Below are positions 17,786 to 29,145 of a stretch of DNA of 64,000 bases, in pieces. Origin of the DNA: Hyphomicrobiales bacterium. Lineage in GTDB: Bacteria; Pseudomonadota; Alphaproteobacteria; Rhizobiales; Rhizobiaceae. The notes beneath the pieces are model-generated. The model saw only the letters and a list, made by a program, of their open reading frames with translations. It was not told the DNA's origin and searched no databases. Position numbers and translations under genes: made by a program. Each line of letters starts with the position of its first letter. Within the stretch, counting starts at the first letter, position 1. The DNA lies in the NCBI GenBank assembly GCA_900468065.1, contig UBTA01000048.1, positions 1 to 64,000 on the forward strand, given 5' to 3'.

Positions 17786-18885
17786 GTTGGTGATCCTTTC
17801 TTGATCTTATTCGCAAAGAGCGGATGGGCGGACGGCTGGAAATAGGCATCGACATCGGCTGGCGTAACATCGGCAAGCCGCCCTGGGAGCCATTGCGGAT
17901 TGCGGTCCTTGTCGATCACGGCCGCACGCACGCCCTCGTAAAAATCATGGCTGCGCAGAACAGCGGCCGTGGCGGCGAATTCCCGTTCGAGGCAGTCCTC
18001 CAGACGGTTGGTTTCGCGGCCAAGACGCAGCAGCCGCAGCGTGACGTTTAGACTGAGCGGCGATTTGGTATACAGGAGGGAGAGAAGCTTTTCGGCGAAT
18101 GAACTGCCATCCCGGCGGAGCGCGTCCAAAATTTCTTCGATGGTGTCGAAGGCGAAGAAGCGATTGATTGCGTCTTGCAACGGTTCAAGAACACCTGTTG
18201 GCGGCACCTCTGAAAACCCTGCGATCGTGGTTGATATTGCCTCGGGTGGGCTGTCCGCGGGCAGCGATGCCAAAGCTTCGGTCACTTCCGCAAGCCGTTC
18301 GGATCGGACAAAAACATCTGCAAGACCGACGAGGATGGCATCGGCGGCGCCCAGCGGTTCACCGGTCAGGCCGATATAGGTGCCGAGTTCGTGGGCTCGG
18401 CGTGTCAGGAACCACGATGCGCCGACATCCGGGAAAAAGCCGATGCCGGTTTCCGGCATAGCGAAGCGGGTGCGCTCGGTGACGAGCCGGTGGCTGCCAT
18501 AGACGGAGATGCCAACACCGCCGCCCATGACGATACCGTCCATGATGACGACGTAGGGCTTGGCGTAGCGACCGATGCGGGCGTTGAGCGTGTATTCTTC
18601 GCGCCAGAACGTCGTTGGTACGTCCGATCCGGCTTTCCCGCCATCATAAATGGCGCGGATATCCCCACCGGCGCACAGGCCGCGCTCCCCCTCCCCCGTG
18701 ACAAGCACGGCGGCGATCAACGGATCACGTTCAAAATTGTCGAGCGCCGCTTCGATGTCGCGCACCATCGCCAGCGTCAGACTGTTGAGCGCCTTCGGCC
18801 GGTTGAGCCGGATGCGGCCGAGTGCGCCCTGGCGCTCGACCAATGTTTCGGCTTCTGCTGCGCGGGTTTCAGATGTGGAGGGCAT
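17782..18885 (-). CDS. 3-hydroxyisobutyryl-CoA hydrolase
   Basis: This crotonase-fold thioesterase (367 aa) is of the HIBCH type, longer than hydratases by about 100 residues. Diagnostic segments are [53 protein letters not shown] and, late, [14 protein letters not shown]. It releases 3-hydroxyisobutyrate from its CoA ester, supplying MmsB encoded next. ATG 18885 lies inside the lpdV end (17-base overlap), and a TTG at 18891 would add two residues. No strong ribosome site is visible, so translational coupling to lpdV is likely. Confidence 0.92.
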   Translation of the reverse strand: MPSTSETRAAEAETLVERQGALGRIRLNRPKALNSLTLAMVRDIEAALDNFERDPLIAAVLVTGEGERGLCAGGDIRAIYDGGKAGSDVPTTFWREEYTLNARIGRYAKPYVVIMDGIVMGGGVGISVYGSHRLVTERTRFAMPETGIGFFPDVGASWFLTRRAHELGTYIGLTGEPLGAADAILVGLADVFVRSERLAEVTEALASLPADSPPEAISTTIAGFSEVPPTGVLEPLQDAINRFFAFDTIEEILDALRRDGSSFAEKLLSLLYTKSPLSLNVTLRLLRLGRETNRLEDCLEREFAATAAVLRSHDFYEGVRAAVIDKDRNPQWLPGRLADVTPADVDAYFQPSAHPLFANKIKKGSPT

Positions 18886-20260
18886 GGCCAAGCGCTTTCA
18901 AGGCGGCTTCCTGGAAGCCTTCGCTGCGTGTGGGATGGGCGTGGATTGTCGCGGCAACGTCTTCCAGACGAGCGCCCATCTCAATCGCCAGGGCAAAGGC
19001 GCTGGACAGCTCGGAAACGCCAGAACCAACAGCCTGGATGCCGAGAACGAGGTTACTGTCCGCGCGCGCCACGATACGGACGAAGCCGTCTTCCGAGAGC
19101 ATGGTCATGGCACGGCCGTTGGCATTGAATGGGAACTGCCCGACGCGCACCTCGTAGCCCTGGGCCCGCGCCTCGTCCGGAGAGAGCCCGGCCGTAACAA
19201 TTTCCGGGTCGGTGAAGCAGACGGCCGGAATGCAGCGCTTGTCCCAGGAACGCTTTTTCCCGGCGACGATTTCGGCGACCATCTCGCCCTGCGCCATGGC
19301 GCGGTGAGCCAGCATCGGCTCGCCGGTGATATCGCCGATGGCATGGATGCCGCGCATCGATGTCCGGCAGCGGTCGTCAACACGGAGGAATTTGCCAGTG
19401 CGATCAAGGTCCAGTTCGTCCAGCCCCCAGCCTTCGGTGCGTGGCTTGCGGCCGACTGTCACGAGGATTTTGTCGGCGGCAAGCTGTTCTTCCGCGCCTT
19501 CGGCGGTTTCGATCAGCAATGCGTTGCCGGACAGGCCCTTCGCCTTGGCACCTGTCAGGAGGCGGATACCGAGATCGGCAAGGCGTTTGGCCACCGGCTT
19601 GACCAGTTCGGCATCATATTGGGGCAGGATCTGTGACGTCGCTTCAACGACGGTGACTTTGGACCCTAATTTGGCAAAGGCAGTGCCCAGTTCCAGTCCG
19701 ATATAGCCGCCGCCAACGACCACGAGCTTTTGCGGAACTGTTTTCAGGGACAGGGCTTCGGTCGAAGTGATCACCGTTCCGCCGAAGGGCAGGAACGGCA
19801 ATTCCACCGGCTCCGAACCGGTGGCTATCACCACCGTTTCGGCGCGGATGACTTGCACTCCGGTTTCCGTCTCGACTTCAACGGTCTTGCCGTCCCGGAA
19901 TGTTCCCCGGCCATGAACGATTTTGACCCGGGCCTTGCGCAAGAGCCCCAGCACGCCGCTGTTCAACCGCCCGACGATACCATCCTTCCAGGCGATGGTC
20001 TTGGCGAGGTCAAGTTTTGGTGCTTCGACCGAGATGCCAAGCGGGCTTTTGGCACCAGCCATATGGCTGACCTTCTCGAATTCTTCGGCCGCATGGATCA
20101 GCGCCTTGGAGGGGATGCAGCCGATATTGAGACAGGTGCCGCCCGCCTTGACGGCTTCGACAATGACGGTATCGACCCCGAGCTGACCGGCGCGGATAGC
20201 GCAGATATAGCCCCCCGGACCTGCGCCGATGACGAGAAGTTTGCAGACGATCTCTTTCAT
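18869..20260 (-). CDS. lpdV: Dihydrolipoyl dehydrogenase (E3 of branched-chain oxo-acid complex)
   Basis: This 463-residue FAD disulfide oxidoreductase reoxidises the lipoyl groups of the E2 subunit. The FAD motif is [19 protein letters not shown], the redox Cys pair sits in [13 protein letters not shown], the NAD motif is [17 protein letters not shown], and the C-terminal catalytic segment is [11 protein letters not shown] 20260 lies 4 bases after the bkdB stop. A TTG at 20275 would overlap bkdB. Its position inside the bkd operon marks it as the dedicated E3 rather than the housekeeping copy. Confidence 0.95.
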   Translation of the reverse strand: MKEIVCKLLVIGAGPGGYICAIRAGQLGVDTVIVEAVKAGGTCLNIGCIPSKALIHAAEEFEKVSHMAGAKSPLGISVEAPKLDLAKTIAWKDGIVGRLNSGVLGLLRKARVKIVHGRGTFRDGKTVEVETETGVQVIRAETVVIATGSEPVELPFLPFGGTVITSTEALSLKTVPQKLVVVGGGYIGLELGTAFAKLGSKVTVVEATSQILPQYDAELVKPVAKRLADLGIRLLTGAKAKGLSGNALLIETAEGAEEQLAADKILVTVGRKPRTEGWGLDELDLDRTGKFLRVDDRCRTSMRGIHAIGDITGEPMLAHRAMAQGEMVAEIVAGKKRSWDKRCIPAVCFTDPEIVTAGLSPDEARAQGYEVRVGQFPFNANGRAMTMLSEDGFVRIVARADSNLVLGIQAVGSGVSELSSAFALAIEMGARLEDVAATIHAHPTRSEGFQEAALKALGHALHI

Positions 20261-20264
20261 GGGC

Positions 20265-21581
20265 TCAGCTTTCAATGAACATCAGGGCGGGGGTTTCGAG
20301 CAGGGCCTTGATCCGCTGGACGAAGGTTGCCGCATCCCACCCGTCGACCACCCGGTGATCGAAGCTGGACGACAGGTTCATCATCTTGCGCGGAATGAAC
20401 TGGCTGCCATCCCAGACCGGCCGGGTCATGATCTTGTTGACGCCGACGATCGCCACTTCCGGATGGTTGATGATCGGGGTCGTGGCAATGCCGCCCATCG
20501 CCCCGAGCGAGGTGATGGTGATGGTTGAGCCGGACAGCTCTTCGCGCAGGGCTGAGCCGGTGCGGGCGGCTTCCGCCAGCCGTACCACTTCCGCTGCACA
20601 TTCCCAGATGCCCCGTGCTTCGGCATGGCGCACGACAGGCACGGTCAGGCCCGCCGGGGTCTGGGTGGCGATGCCTATATGCACAGCTGCGTGGCGGCTG
20701 ATAATGCCGGCATCGTCATCGAAGGTGGCGTTGACGACGGGTTGTTCATCGATCGTCTTCACCATGGCCCGCATCAGGAAGGGCAGAATCGTCAGCTTCG
20801 TCTGCTCAGGCTTACGGCTGGCGTTCATCGTCGCGCGCAGGACTTCCAGATCGGTGACGTCGATTTCCTCGACATAGGTGATATGGGGAATGCGCGAGGT
20901 CGCCAGTACCATCTTTTCCGAGATGCGGCGGCGCAGGCCGGTGACCTTGATTTCCTCAACGGCGGTTTTCTTGGCAAGGCCGGCCGGCGCCGGTTGCGGT
21001 TGCGCACCACGGGTAAGGAACTGGTCGAGGTCGTCATGGGTGATGCGTCCGGCCGGGCCAGTGCCTGTCACCTGACGCAGGTCGATACCGCCATCCTGTG
21101 CCCGGAGGCGGACGGCAGGTGAAGCGAGCGGCTTGGCGGGCGTATCGGGTGCGGGACGGCTTCCCTTCTCCCCAGCGGGGAGAAGGTGGCCCATAGGGCC
21201 GGGTGAGAGGGATGGCTGGCCATGAGGGGGGAGCGAGCCCCCCTCATCCGCCCTTTCGGCACGTTCTTCCCGCTGGGGAATAGAGGGAGCGACAGTCACG
21301 GTTTCCGCCATCGGAACCGCATCCACCTCGCCGCCCTCACCCGCGACCTGAATGCGAACCAGCGGCGCCTTGACAGCAACGGTATCGCCGATCTCTGCGC
21401 CGAGCCAGAGAACCGTGCCGGTGACCGGCGATGGGATTTCGACCGTTGCCTTGTCGGTCATGACTGCGGCAAGCACCATATCTTCACGGACGGGATCGCC
21501 GACCTTGCAATGCCATTCGACCAGTTCGGCCTCGGCGACACCCTCGCCGACATCCGGCATCTTGATGACGAATTCACCCAT
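20265..21581 (-). CDS. bkdB: Branched-chain 2-oxoacid dehydrogenase E2 (dihydrolipoyl acyltransferase)
   Basis: This is the 438-residue core of the branched-chain complex. The lipoyl domain occupies residues 1-80 with the lipoylated Lys in [12 protein letters not shown] linker follows at ~85-135. The E1/E3-binding domain (~135-175) carries [10 protein letters not shown] and [13 protein letters not shown]. The catalytic domain ends with [19 protein letters not shown], holding the HxxxDG active site. ATG 21581 starts [14 protein letters not shown], the true lipoyl-domain start; the upstream open frame overlaps bkdA2. Oddly, the linker from about residue 99 to 140 is encoded by a palindromic repeat (21164-21285) and reads [20 protein letters not shown] instead of the usual Ala/Pro/Glu linker. 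Confidence 0.95.
   Translation of the reverse strand: MGEFVIKMPDVGEGVAEAELVEWHCKVGDPVREDMVLAAVMTDKATVEIPSPVTGTVLWLGAEIGDTVAVKAPLVRIQVAGEGGEVDAVPMAETVTVAPSIPQREERAERADEGGSLPPHGQPSLSPGPMGHLLPAGEKGSRPAPDTPAKPLASPAVRLRAQDGGIDLRQVTGTGPAGRITHDDLDQFLTRGAQPQPAPAGLAKKTAVEEIKVTGLRRRISEKMVLATSRIPHITYVEEIDVTDLEVLRATMNASRKPEQTKLTILPFLMRAMVKTIDEQPVVNATFDDDAGIISRHAAVHIGIATQTPAGLTVPVVRHAEARGIWECAAEVVRLAEAARTGSALREELSGSTITITSLGAMGGIATTPIINHPEVAIVGVNKIMTRPVWDGSQFIPRKMMNLSSSFDHRVVDGWDAATFVQRIKALLETPALMFIES
21164..21285. repeat. RIME/ABC-like palindromic element inside bkdB
   Basis: Three hairpins lie in a row. CCTTCTCCCC/GGGGAGAAGG (21164-21173/21177-21186) is a perfect 10-bp stem with an AGC loop. GGCCC/GGGCC lies at 21188-21192/21196-21200. 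ATGAGGGGGG/CCCCCCTCAT (21222-21231/21238-21247) is a perfect 10-bp stem. A degenerate copy of the first hairpin follows (21262-21280). The sequence resembles the rhizobial intergenic mosaic repeats that carry CCTTCTCCCC..GGGGAGAAGG and CCCTCATCCG. Here it keeps the E2 reading frame open. The family assignment is from memory. Confidence 0.75.
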
Positions 21582-21583
21582 GG

Positions 21584-22597
21584 TTAGGCCTCCATCACTT
21601 CGGTAAGTGCGCGGCCGACGCGGCCAGGGCCGGGGAAGTAATCCCACTCCTGCGCGTGCGGATAGGGCGTATCCCAACCGGTAACGCGAACGACGGGGGC
21701 CTCCAGATGATAGAAGCAATGCTCCTGCACGAGTGCCGTCAGCTCGGCGCCGTAGCCGGAGGTTAGCGTCGCCTCGTGCACGACGACGCAGCGGCCGGTC
21801 TTGGTGACCGATTGCACGATCGTATCGAGATCAAGCGGCAAGAGGCTGCGCAGGTCGATCACCTCGGCATCAACGCCCATCTCTTCGGCTGCTGCTAGCG
21901 CCACATGCACCATGGTGCCATAGGCGATGACGGTGACCGCAGAGCCCTGCCGGCGGATCTCGGCCTTGCCGATCGGGATGCTGTAATGGCCCTCCGGTAC
22001 TTCGCCCAGCTCATGCTTTGACCATGGTGTGACGGGCCTGTCGTGATGGCCATCGAAAGGACCGTTATAAAGGCGCTTTGGTTCCAGGAACATCACCGGG
22101 TCGGGGTCTTCGATCGATGCGATCAGCAGCCCCTTGGCGTCGTAGGGATTGGAGGGAACGACAACTTTCAGGCCGCAGACATGGGTAAACAGCGCCTCCG
22201 GGCTCTGACTATGCGTCTGCCCGCCAAAAATGCCGCCGCCGGTCGGCATTCTGAGCACGATCGGGCAGGTGAAGTCGCCGTTCGAACGGTAGCGGATGCG
22301 AGCGGCTTCCTGGGTGATCTGGTCATAGGCCGGATACATATAATCGGCGAACTGGATTTCGACGCAAGGTTTCAGGCCGTAGGCGGCCATACCGATCGCC
22401 GTGCCGACAATGCCGCTCTCGCTGATCGGCGCATCGAAGCAGCGGGTCTTGCCGTATTTTGCCTGAAGTCCCTGTGTGCAGCGGAAGACGCCGCCGAAAT
22501 AGCCGACATCCTCGCCGAACACCACCACGTCATCGTCGCGTTCCATAGAGACGTCCATGGCGCTGCGCACGGCCTCGATCATCGTCATTCTGGCCAT
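21584..22597 (-). CDS. bkdA2: Branched-chain 2-oxoacid dehydrogenase E1 beta subunit
   Basis: This 337-residue beta subunit of the thiamine-diphosphate decarboxylase pairs with BkdA1. Family segments are VVVFGEDVGYFGGVFRCT, DAPISESGIVGTAIGMA, EIQFADYMYPAYDQI and RMPTGGGIFGGQTHSQSPE. The transketolase C-terminal domain with VVVHEATLTSGYGAEL follows. ATG 22597 immediately follows the bkdA1 stop (TGACATG), indicating translational coupling. The 18 codons upstream in the same frame lie within bkdA1 and are not part of the protein. Confidence 0.95.
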   Translation of the reverse strand: MARMTMIEAVRSAMDVSMERDDDVVVFGEDVGYFGGVFRCTQGLQAKYGKTRCFDAPISESGIVGTAIGMAAYGLKPCVEIQFADYMYPAYDQITQEAARIRYRSNGDFTCPIVLRMPTGGGIFGGQTHSQSPEALFTHVCGLKVVVPSNPYDAKGLLIASIEDPDPVMFLEPKRLYNGPFDGHHDRPVTPWSKHELGEVPEGHYSIPIGKAEIRRQGSAVTVIAYGTMVHVALAAAEEMGVDAEVIDLRSLLPLDLDTIVQSVTKTGRCVVVHEATLTSGYGAELTALVQEHCFYHLEAPVVRVTGWDTPYPHAQEWDYFPGPGRVGRALTEVMEA

Positions 22598-22598
22598 G

Positions 22599-25024
<2,426 letters not shown>

Positions 25025-25048
25025 GTGTGGGTGTCCTCCCCTGCCCGC

Positions 25049-26236
25049 TCAATGCCGCTCGACCGCGATCGCCGTCGCTTCGCCGCCGCCAATGCACAGC
25101 GAGGCCATGCCGCGCTTCAGATCATAACGCTCAAGGGCCGCCAGCAATGTGACGATGACGCGGGCGCCGGATGCGCCGATGGGGTGACCAAGCGCGCAGG
25201 CACCGCCGTGCACGTTGACCTTGTCATGCGGCAGATCGAGATCGCGCATCGCCGCCATGGCGACAACTGCGAAGGCCTCATTGATCTCGAACAGATCGAC
25301 ATCCTTGAGATCCCATCCGGTGCGTTCGCTGAGCCTTTTCAGCGCACCGATCGGTGCAGTCGCAAACAGGTTCGGTGCCTGTGCATGGGTCGCGTGGCCG
25401 ACGATGGTGGCAAGCGGTGTCAAGCCCCTGCGTTCCGCCTCGGAGCGGCGCATCAGCACCAGCGCAGCGGCACCATCGGAGATCGAGCTGGCATTGGCGG
25501 CGGTCACCGTACCGTTTTCACGGAAGGCAGGTTTCAGCGTCGGGATCTTTTCAAGCCTTGCCTTGCCCGGCTGCTCGTCTCGGCTGACGACCTGTTCGGT
25601 CTTTCCCGCCTTCACCGTCACCGGCGTGATTTCGGATTCGAAACGGCCCTCGCGGATCGCTTTTTGCGCACGGTTCAGCGAGGTCACAGCAAAATCGTCC
25701 TGGGCGGGACGGGTGAACTGATAGGCCTCGGCGCAATCTTCGGCGAATGTCCCCATCAGCCTTCCCTTGTCATAGGCATCCTCCAGCCCGTCGAGGAACA
25801 TATGGTCGATGACACGGCCATGGCCGAGCCGGTAACCGCCGCGGGCACGATCGAGCAGATAGGGCGCGTTGCTCATGCTTTCCATGCCGCCGGCAACAGC
25901 AATGTTGGCACTCCCTGCCAGAATGAGATCATGCGCCAGCATCGCCGCCTTCATGCCCGAGCCGCACATCTTGTTGACGGTACTCGCGCCGGTAGAGAAT
26001 GGCAGGCCAGCGCCGATCGCTGCCTGCCGGGCCGGCGCCTGCCCCTGCCCTGCAGGCAGGACGCAGCCGAACACGACCTCGTCCACTAACTCCGGCGCAA
26101 TCCCGCTGCGCTCAAGGGCGGCGCGGAGGGCCGCGGCACCGAGTTCGGGCGCGGTCGCACCCTGCAGATCGCCCTGAAAGCCGCCGATCGCGGTGCGGGC
26201 GGAACCGACGATGACGATGGGGTCATGCACTGTCAT
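25049..26236 (-). CDS. Acetyl-CoA acetyltransferase-type thiolase
   Basis: This 395-residue thiolase has the nucleophilic Cys in STVNKMCGSGMKAAML, the catalytic His in GGACALGHPIGASGARV and the second Cys in MASLCIGGGEATA. All three are intact. In this operon the likely reaction is cleavage of 2-methylacetoacetyl-CoA to propionyl-CoA and acetyl-CoA (isoleucine branch) and/or of acetoacetyl-CoA. It begins 21 bases after the SDR stop. Confidence 0.93.
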   Translation of the reverse strand: MTVHDPIVIVGSARTAIGGFQGDLQGATAPELGAAALRAALERSGIAPELVDEVVFGCVLPAGQGQAPARQAAIGAGLPFSTGASTVNKMCGSGMKAAMLAHDLILAGSANIAVAGGMESMSNAPYLLDRARGGYRLGHGRVIDHMFLDGLEDAYDKGRLMGTFAEDCAEAYQFTRPAQDDFAVTSLNRAQKAIREGRFESEITPVTVKAGKTEQVVSRDEQPGKARLEKIPTLKPAFRENGTVTAANASSISDGAAALVLMRRSEAERRGLTPLATIVGHATHAQAPNLFATAPIGALKRLSERTGWDLKDVDLFEINEAFAVVAMAAMRDLDLPHDKVNVHGGACALGHPIGASGARVIVTLLAALERYDLKRGMASLCIGGGEATAIAVERH

Positions 26237-26257
26237 TTGAAGCCTCCCGGATCCGTC

Positions 26258-27025
26258 TCAACGCGGCCCCATGCGCAGGGCGCCGTCCAGACGGATCACC
26301 TCGCCGTTTAGCATGCTGTTTTCACAGATATGGCGCACCAGAGCGGCAAATTCATCGGGGCGGCCAAGACGCGGCGGAAACGGCACGCTCTTGCCGAGCG
26401 CTTCCTGGGTTTCGGGCGGCATGCCGGCCATCATCGGTGTCTCGAAAATGCCGGGTGCGATGGTGACGACGCGGATGCCGTAGCGGGCAAGCTCGCGGGC
26501 AATCGGCAGCGTCATGCCGACGACACCACCCTTGGAGGCTGAATAGGCGGCCTGGCCGATCTGTCCGTCGAAGGCCGCGACCGATGCCGTGTTGACAATG
26601 ACACCGCGCTCGCCCTCGCCGTCCGGCTCCTCAGTCTGGATGGCGGCGGCGGCAAGACGGATCATGTTGAACGTACCGACCAGATTGATGCCGACCGCCT
26701 GCGCAAAACTCTCAAGACGATGCGGGCCGTCGCGGCCGAGAACCTTTTCGCCCGGCGCGACGCCGGCACAATTCACCAATCCATGCAGGTGGCCGAAGGT
26801 TTCGAGAGCTGCCGCGATTGCGGTCTGTCCATCGGTCTCGCTGGTGACGTCGGTGCGGATAAACCGGGCGCTCGACCCGAGATCGGTGGCGATCTTGGTG
26901 CCTGCGTCCTGATTGATGTCGGCGACGACAATGCGCGCGCCAGCCTCAGCCAACAGCCGGGTGACGGCCGCGCCGAGGCCGGAACCGCCGCCGGTCACCA
27001 CAAAAACCTTACCGGAGATCTTCAT
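26258..27025 (-). CDS. 3-hydroxyacyl-CoA dehydrogenase, SDR type
   Basis: This 255-residue short-chain dehydrogenase has [15 protein letters not shown] (NAD loop), DVTSE, NCAG, the catalytic Ser in [13 protein letters not shown] and the YSASKGG Tyr/Lys pair. The sequence around [20 protein letters not shown] resembles type-2 3-hydroxyacyl-CoA dehydrogenase (HSD17B10), which oxidises 2-methyl-3-hydroxybutyryl-CoA in isoleucine breakdown and would supply the thiolase next door. ATG 27025 has AAGG upstream; the longer open frame to 27124 lacks one. It is the first gene of the ten-gene operon and divergent from the AraC regulator. Confidence 0.92.
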   Translation of the reverse strand: MKISGKVFVVTGGGSGLGAAVTRLLAEAGARIVVADINQDAGTKIATDLGSSARFIRTDVTSETDGQTAIAAALETFGHLHGLVNCAGVAPGEKVLGRDGPHRLESFAQAVGINLVGTFNMIRLAAAAIQTEEPDGEGERGVIVNTASVAAFDGQIGQAAYSASKGGVVGMTLPIARELARYGIRVVTIAPGIFETPMMAGMPPETQEALGKSVPFPPRLGRPDEFAALVRHICENSMLNGEVIRLDGALRMGPR

Positions 27026-27220
27026 CGCGCTGCCCTTCTTGTGCGAAGGCGTGCGCCAGTCAGTCCTTGATCCGTCATGCAGCCTCCCCACCGCGTTCCG
27101 TCCATCATGCCTGATTTCGATCATAACATCTTGCCGAACTCTACGCTCGCGCGATATTGCAAGCGATGACAGAACTGCCCTTCATTTTTCGGCCAGTTTT
27201 GCCATATGGGAGTAAAGCTT
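27026..27220. promoter_or_regulatory. Divergent promoter region of the branched-chain operon and its AraC regulator
   Basis: This is the only sizeable non-coding gap at the head of the ten-gene operon, shared with the AraC gene. The operon promoter and the regulator's own promoter should lie here. I could not pick out a reliable -35/-10 pair or an AraC-type direct repeat by eye, so only the role of the region is inferred. Confidence 0.5.
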
Positions 27221-28231
27221 ATGGTGAAAGCGGACCGGCGAATGATCTCGCCCTCGTTTGTCGAGGAGGCGCTCGATTGCCTGCGCCGGGCGGGCAAGCC
27301 GACGGCGCCGCTTCTGGCTTCGCTGGGATTGCCGGCCACTGTCGAAAGCCCGATTTCCGCTGAAAACTACGGTGCCCTATGGCTGGCGGTGGCGGCAGAA
27401 GTGGACGACGAATTCTTCGGCATGGGCGAGCGGCCGATGCGGCGCGGTAGCTTTACGCTTCTTTGTCATTGCGTGTTGCATGCAAAGACTTTGGATCAGG
27501 CTCTTCGCCGGGCGTTGCGTTTTCTCAGTGTGGTGCTCGAGGACCCAAGGGGCGAACTGGTCATCCGCGATGGGCTGGCTGAAATCGTGCTGACGGACAA
27601 GGGCAAGGCCCGCTCGGCCTTTGCCTATCGGACCTACTGGATCCTGCTGCATGGCATCACCTGCTGGCTGGTTGGCCGCCGCATCCCGATCCGCCGGGTT
27701 GACTTTCGCTGCGCCGAGCCGCTGGAGGGCGCCGACTACCGCCTCTTCTTCGGCGCGCCGGTACAGTTCTCACAACCCGTCAGCCGCCTTGCCTTCGATC
27801 GTGCGGTACTAAAGCGGCCGATCGTTCGCACCGAGCAGGCCTTGAAACAGTTTCTCCGTGGAGCGCCTGCCAATATTCTCGTGCGTTACCGTTACGATGC
27901 CGGTTTGGCCGCCACTGTCCGCATGCGGCTGCGCCAACAGGCGCCGGCGGCGTGGTCCGGGTTTGACGATTTGGCCGCGCAGATGCGTATGTCCCCATCG
28001 ACGCTGCGCCATCGGCTACAAGCTGAAGGTCAGAGTTATGCCGGGATTAAGGACGAGATCCGCCGCGACCACGCCGTCAAAATGCTGCTGCAGAGCAAAG
28101 CAAGCGTCGGAGACGTTGCCGCGCAACTCGGCTATTCTGAACCAAGCGCCTTCCACCGGGCTTTTCGAAAATGGACAGCGAAGAGCCCGGCGGCGTTTCG
28201 GCGCGAGACGGCCGCGCCCACAAGCGAATAG
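27221..28231 (+). CDS. AraC-family transcriptional regulator
   Basis: This 336-residue regulator has an arabinose-binding-domain-like N-terminus of the OruR/ArgR subgroup (residues ~10-200). Two helix-turn-helix motifs follow in the C-terminal 100 residues (LAAQMRMSPSTLRHRLQAEG; VGDVAAQLGYSEPSAFHRAF). I chose ATG 27221 because GGGAG precedes it by 8 bases; ATG 27206 has no ribosome site. It is divergent from the branched-chain catabolic operon and is its likely activator. The inducer is unknown, plausibly a branched-chain amino acid, oxo acid or acyl-CoA. Confidence 0.85.
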   Translation: MVKADRRMISPSFVEEALDCLRRAGKPTAPLLASLGLPATVESPISAENYGALWLAVAAEVDDEFFGMGERPMRRGSFTLLCHCVLHAKTLDQALRRALRFLSVVLEDPRGELVIRDGLAEIVLTDKGKARSAFAYRTYWILLHGITCWLVGRRIPIRRVDFRCAEPLEGADYRLFFGAPVQFSQPVSRLAFDRAVLKRPIVRTEQALKQFLRGAPANILVRYRYDAGLAATVRMRLRQQAPAAWSGFDDLAAQMRMSPSTLRHRLQAEGQSYAGIKDEIRRDHAVKMLLQSKASVGDVAAQLGYSEPSAFHRAFRKWTAKSPAAFRRETAAPTSE

Positions 28232-28276
28232 AACCGCAGGTCTTTTAGGTCCGTTGTTTAAATCATGCTTGCTGCT

Positions 28277-28963
28277 TTACAGCGATGCCTTGACCCTGTC
28301 CCAGGCGTTGAAAAGGTGGCGTCCGAGGACTTCGGAAAGGCCGGCCTTGTCGCGTGCTTCGAGCGCAGCGATCATTTCCTCATGTTCCCTGACGGCGGCG
28401 GCCCATTTTTCCGGGCCTTCGTGGCCGATGAAGCGGATGCGCTTCAGCCGGGTCTGGAGCATGGCGTGGATATCGACGAGCGAACTGTTCTGCGCCAGCC
28501 GGACGATCGCCGTGTGGATGTCCTGGTTGAGCTTGTAATACTGCAGCCGGTCGGCGGCTTTGTAGCGGTCGATCATCTCGTCGTGCAGCGCTCGTACCTG
28601 GGCGATCTCGGCGTCGCTCGCCGTGTCGCAGGCGAGACGGCCGGCGAGTTCCTCGAGTGTCCGTAGCACCGTCAACATGTCATGGACATCCTTCGGGCTG
28701 AAGCGTTTTACCACCGCACCCCGGCTCGGCACCAGTTCAACCAGCCCCTCGCTGGCAAGATATTTGATCGCTTCGCGCAGCGGCGTGCGGGAAACGCCGA
28801 GCTGTTCGCCGAGTTGACCTTCATGCAGACGCGTACCGGGCTCGAGGTCACCCTCGATGATCATGTCGCGCAGGTGATTGACCAGCGTGTCATGCAGGGC
28901 TGTGCGCCGGATTGGTCCGGCGGTGCCATCGGCGCGACGCTGCAATGAGGATATTTCGTCCAT
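28277..28963 (-). CDS. GntR-family (FCD) transcriptional regulator
   Basis: This 228-residue regulator has an N-terminal winged helix-turn-helix (GTRLHEGQLGEQLGVSRTPL, REAIKYLASEGLVELVPSRG). The C-terminal helical FCD ligand domain keeps the usual metal/ligand residues (D in NQDIHTAIV, H in VREHEEM, H in LGRHLFNAWD). It diverges from the pdxA-like/tct/dhaKL cluster across 180 bases and is the natural candidate for its repressor, with a carboxylated or sugar-acid inducer as is common for FCD proteins. It converges with the AraC gene. Confidence 0.9.
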   Translation of the reverse strand: MDEISSLQRRADGTAGPIRRTALHDTLVNHLRDMIIEGDLEPGTRLHEGQLGEQLGVSRTPLREAIKYLASEGLVELVPSRGAVVKRFSPKDVHDMLTVLRTLEELAGRLACDTASDAEIAQVRALHDEMIDRYKAADRLQYYKLNQDIHTAIVRLAQNSSLVDIHAMLQTRLKRIRFIGHEGPEKWAAAVREHEEMIAALEARDKAGLSEVLGRHLFNAWDRVKASL

Positions 28964-29061
28964 GTCTTTATGCCCGTTCCGCTCTGGCGCTTGAGTTTCT
29001 GAATCGTTTTTTCGCGCGTTGCAAACATGAAGATTGCCTGATCTAACGTCAACAAAAAATG

Positions 29062-29092
29062 CTGCATACAGAATACAAAAGACTTGATGCAG
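29062..29092. promoter_or_regulatory. Candidate operator upstream of the pdxA-like gene
   Basis: CTGCAT (29062-29067) and ATGCAG (29087-29092) form an inverted repeat flanking an AT-rich core with two ATACA units (ACAGAATACAAAAG). It lies in the divergent GntR/pdxA interval about 55 bases before the pdxA start. GntR-FCD proteins often bind short palindromes in such places. No binding evidence is available. Confidence 0.35.
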
Positions 29093-29145
29093 AATTATGA
29101 ATGACGTATGACGACTTCAACAGCATGAAGCGGAGGACCTTCACC

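Noticed and set aside
18650-19636. 328-codon plus-strand ORF opposite lpdV
   Set aside because: Shadow of a high-GC gene on the other strand; lpdV has full catalytic motifs and operon context.
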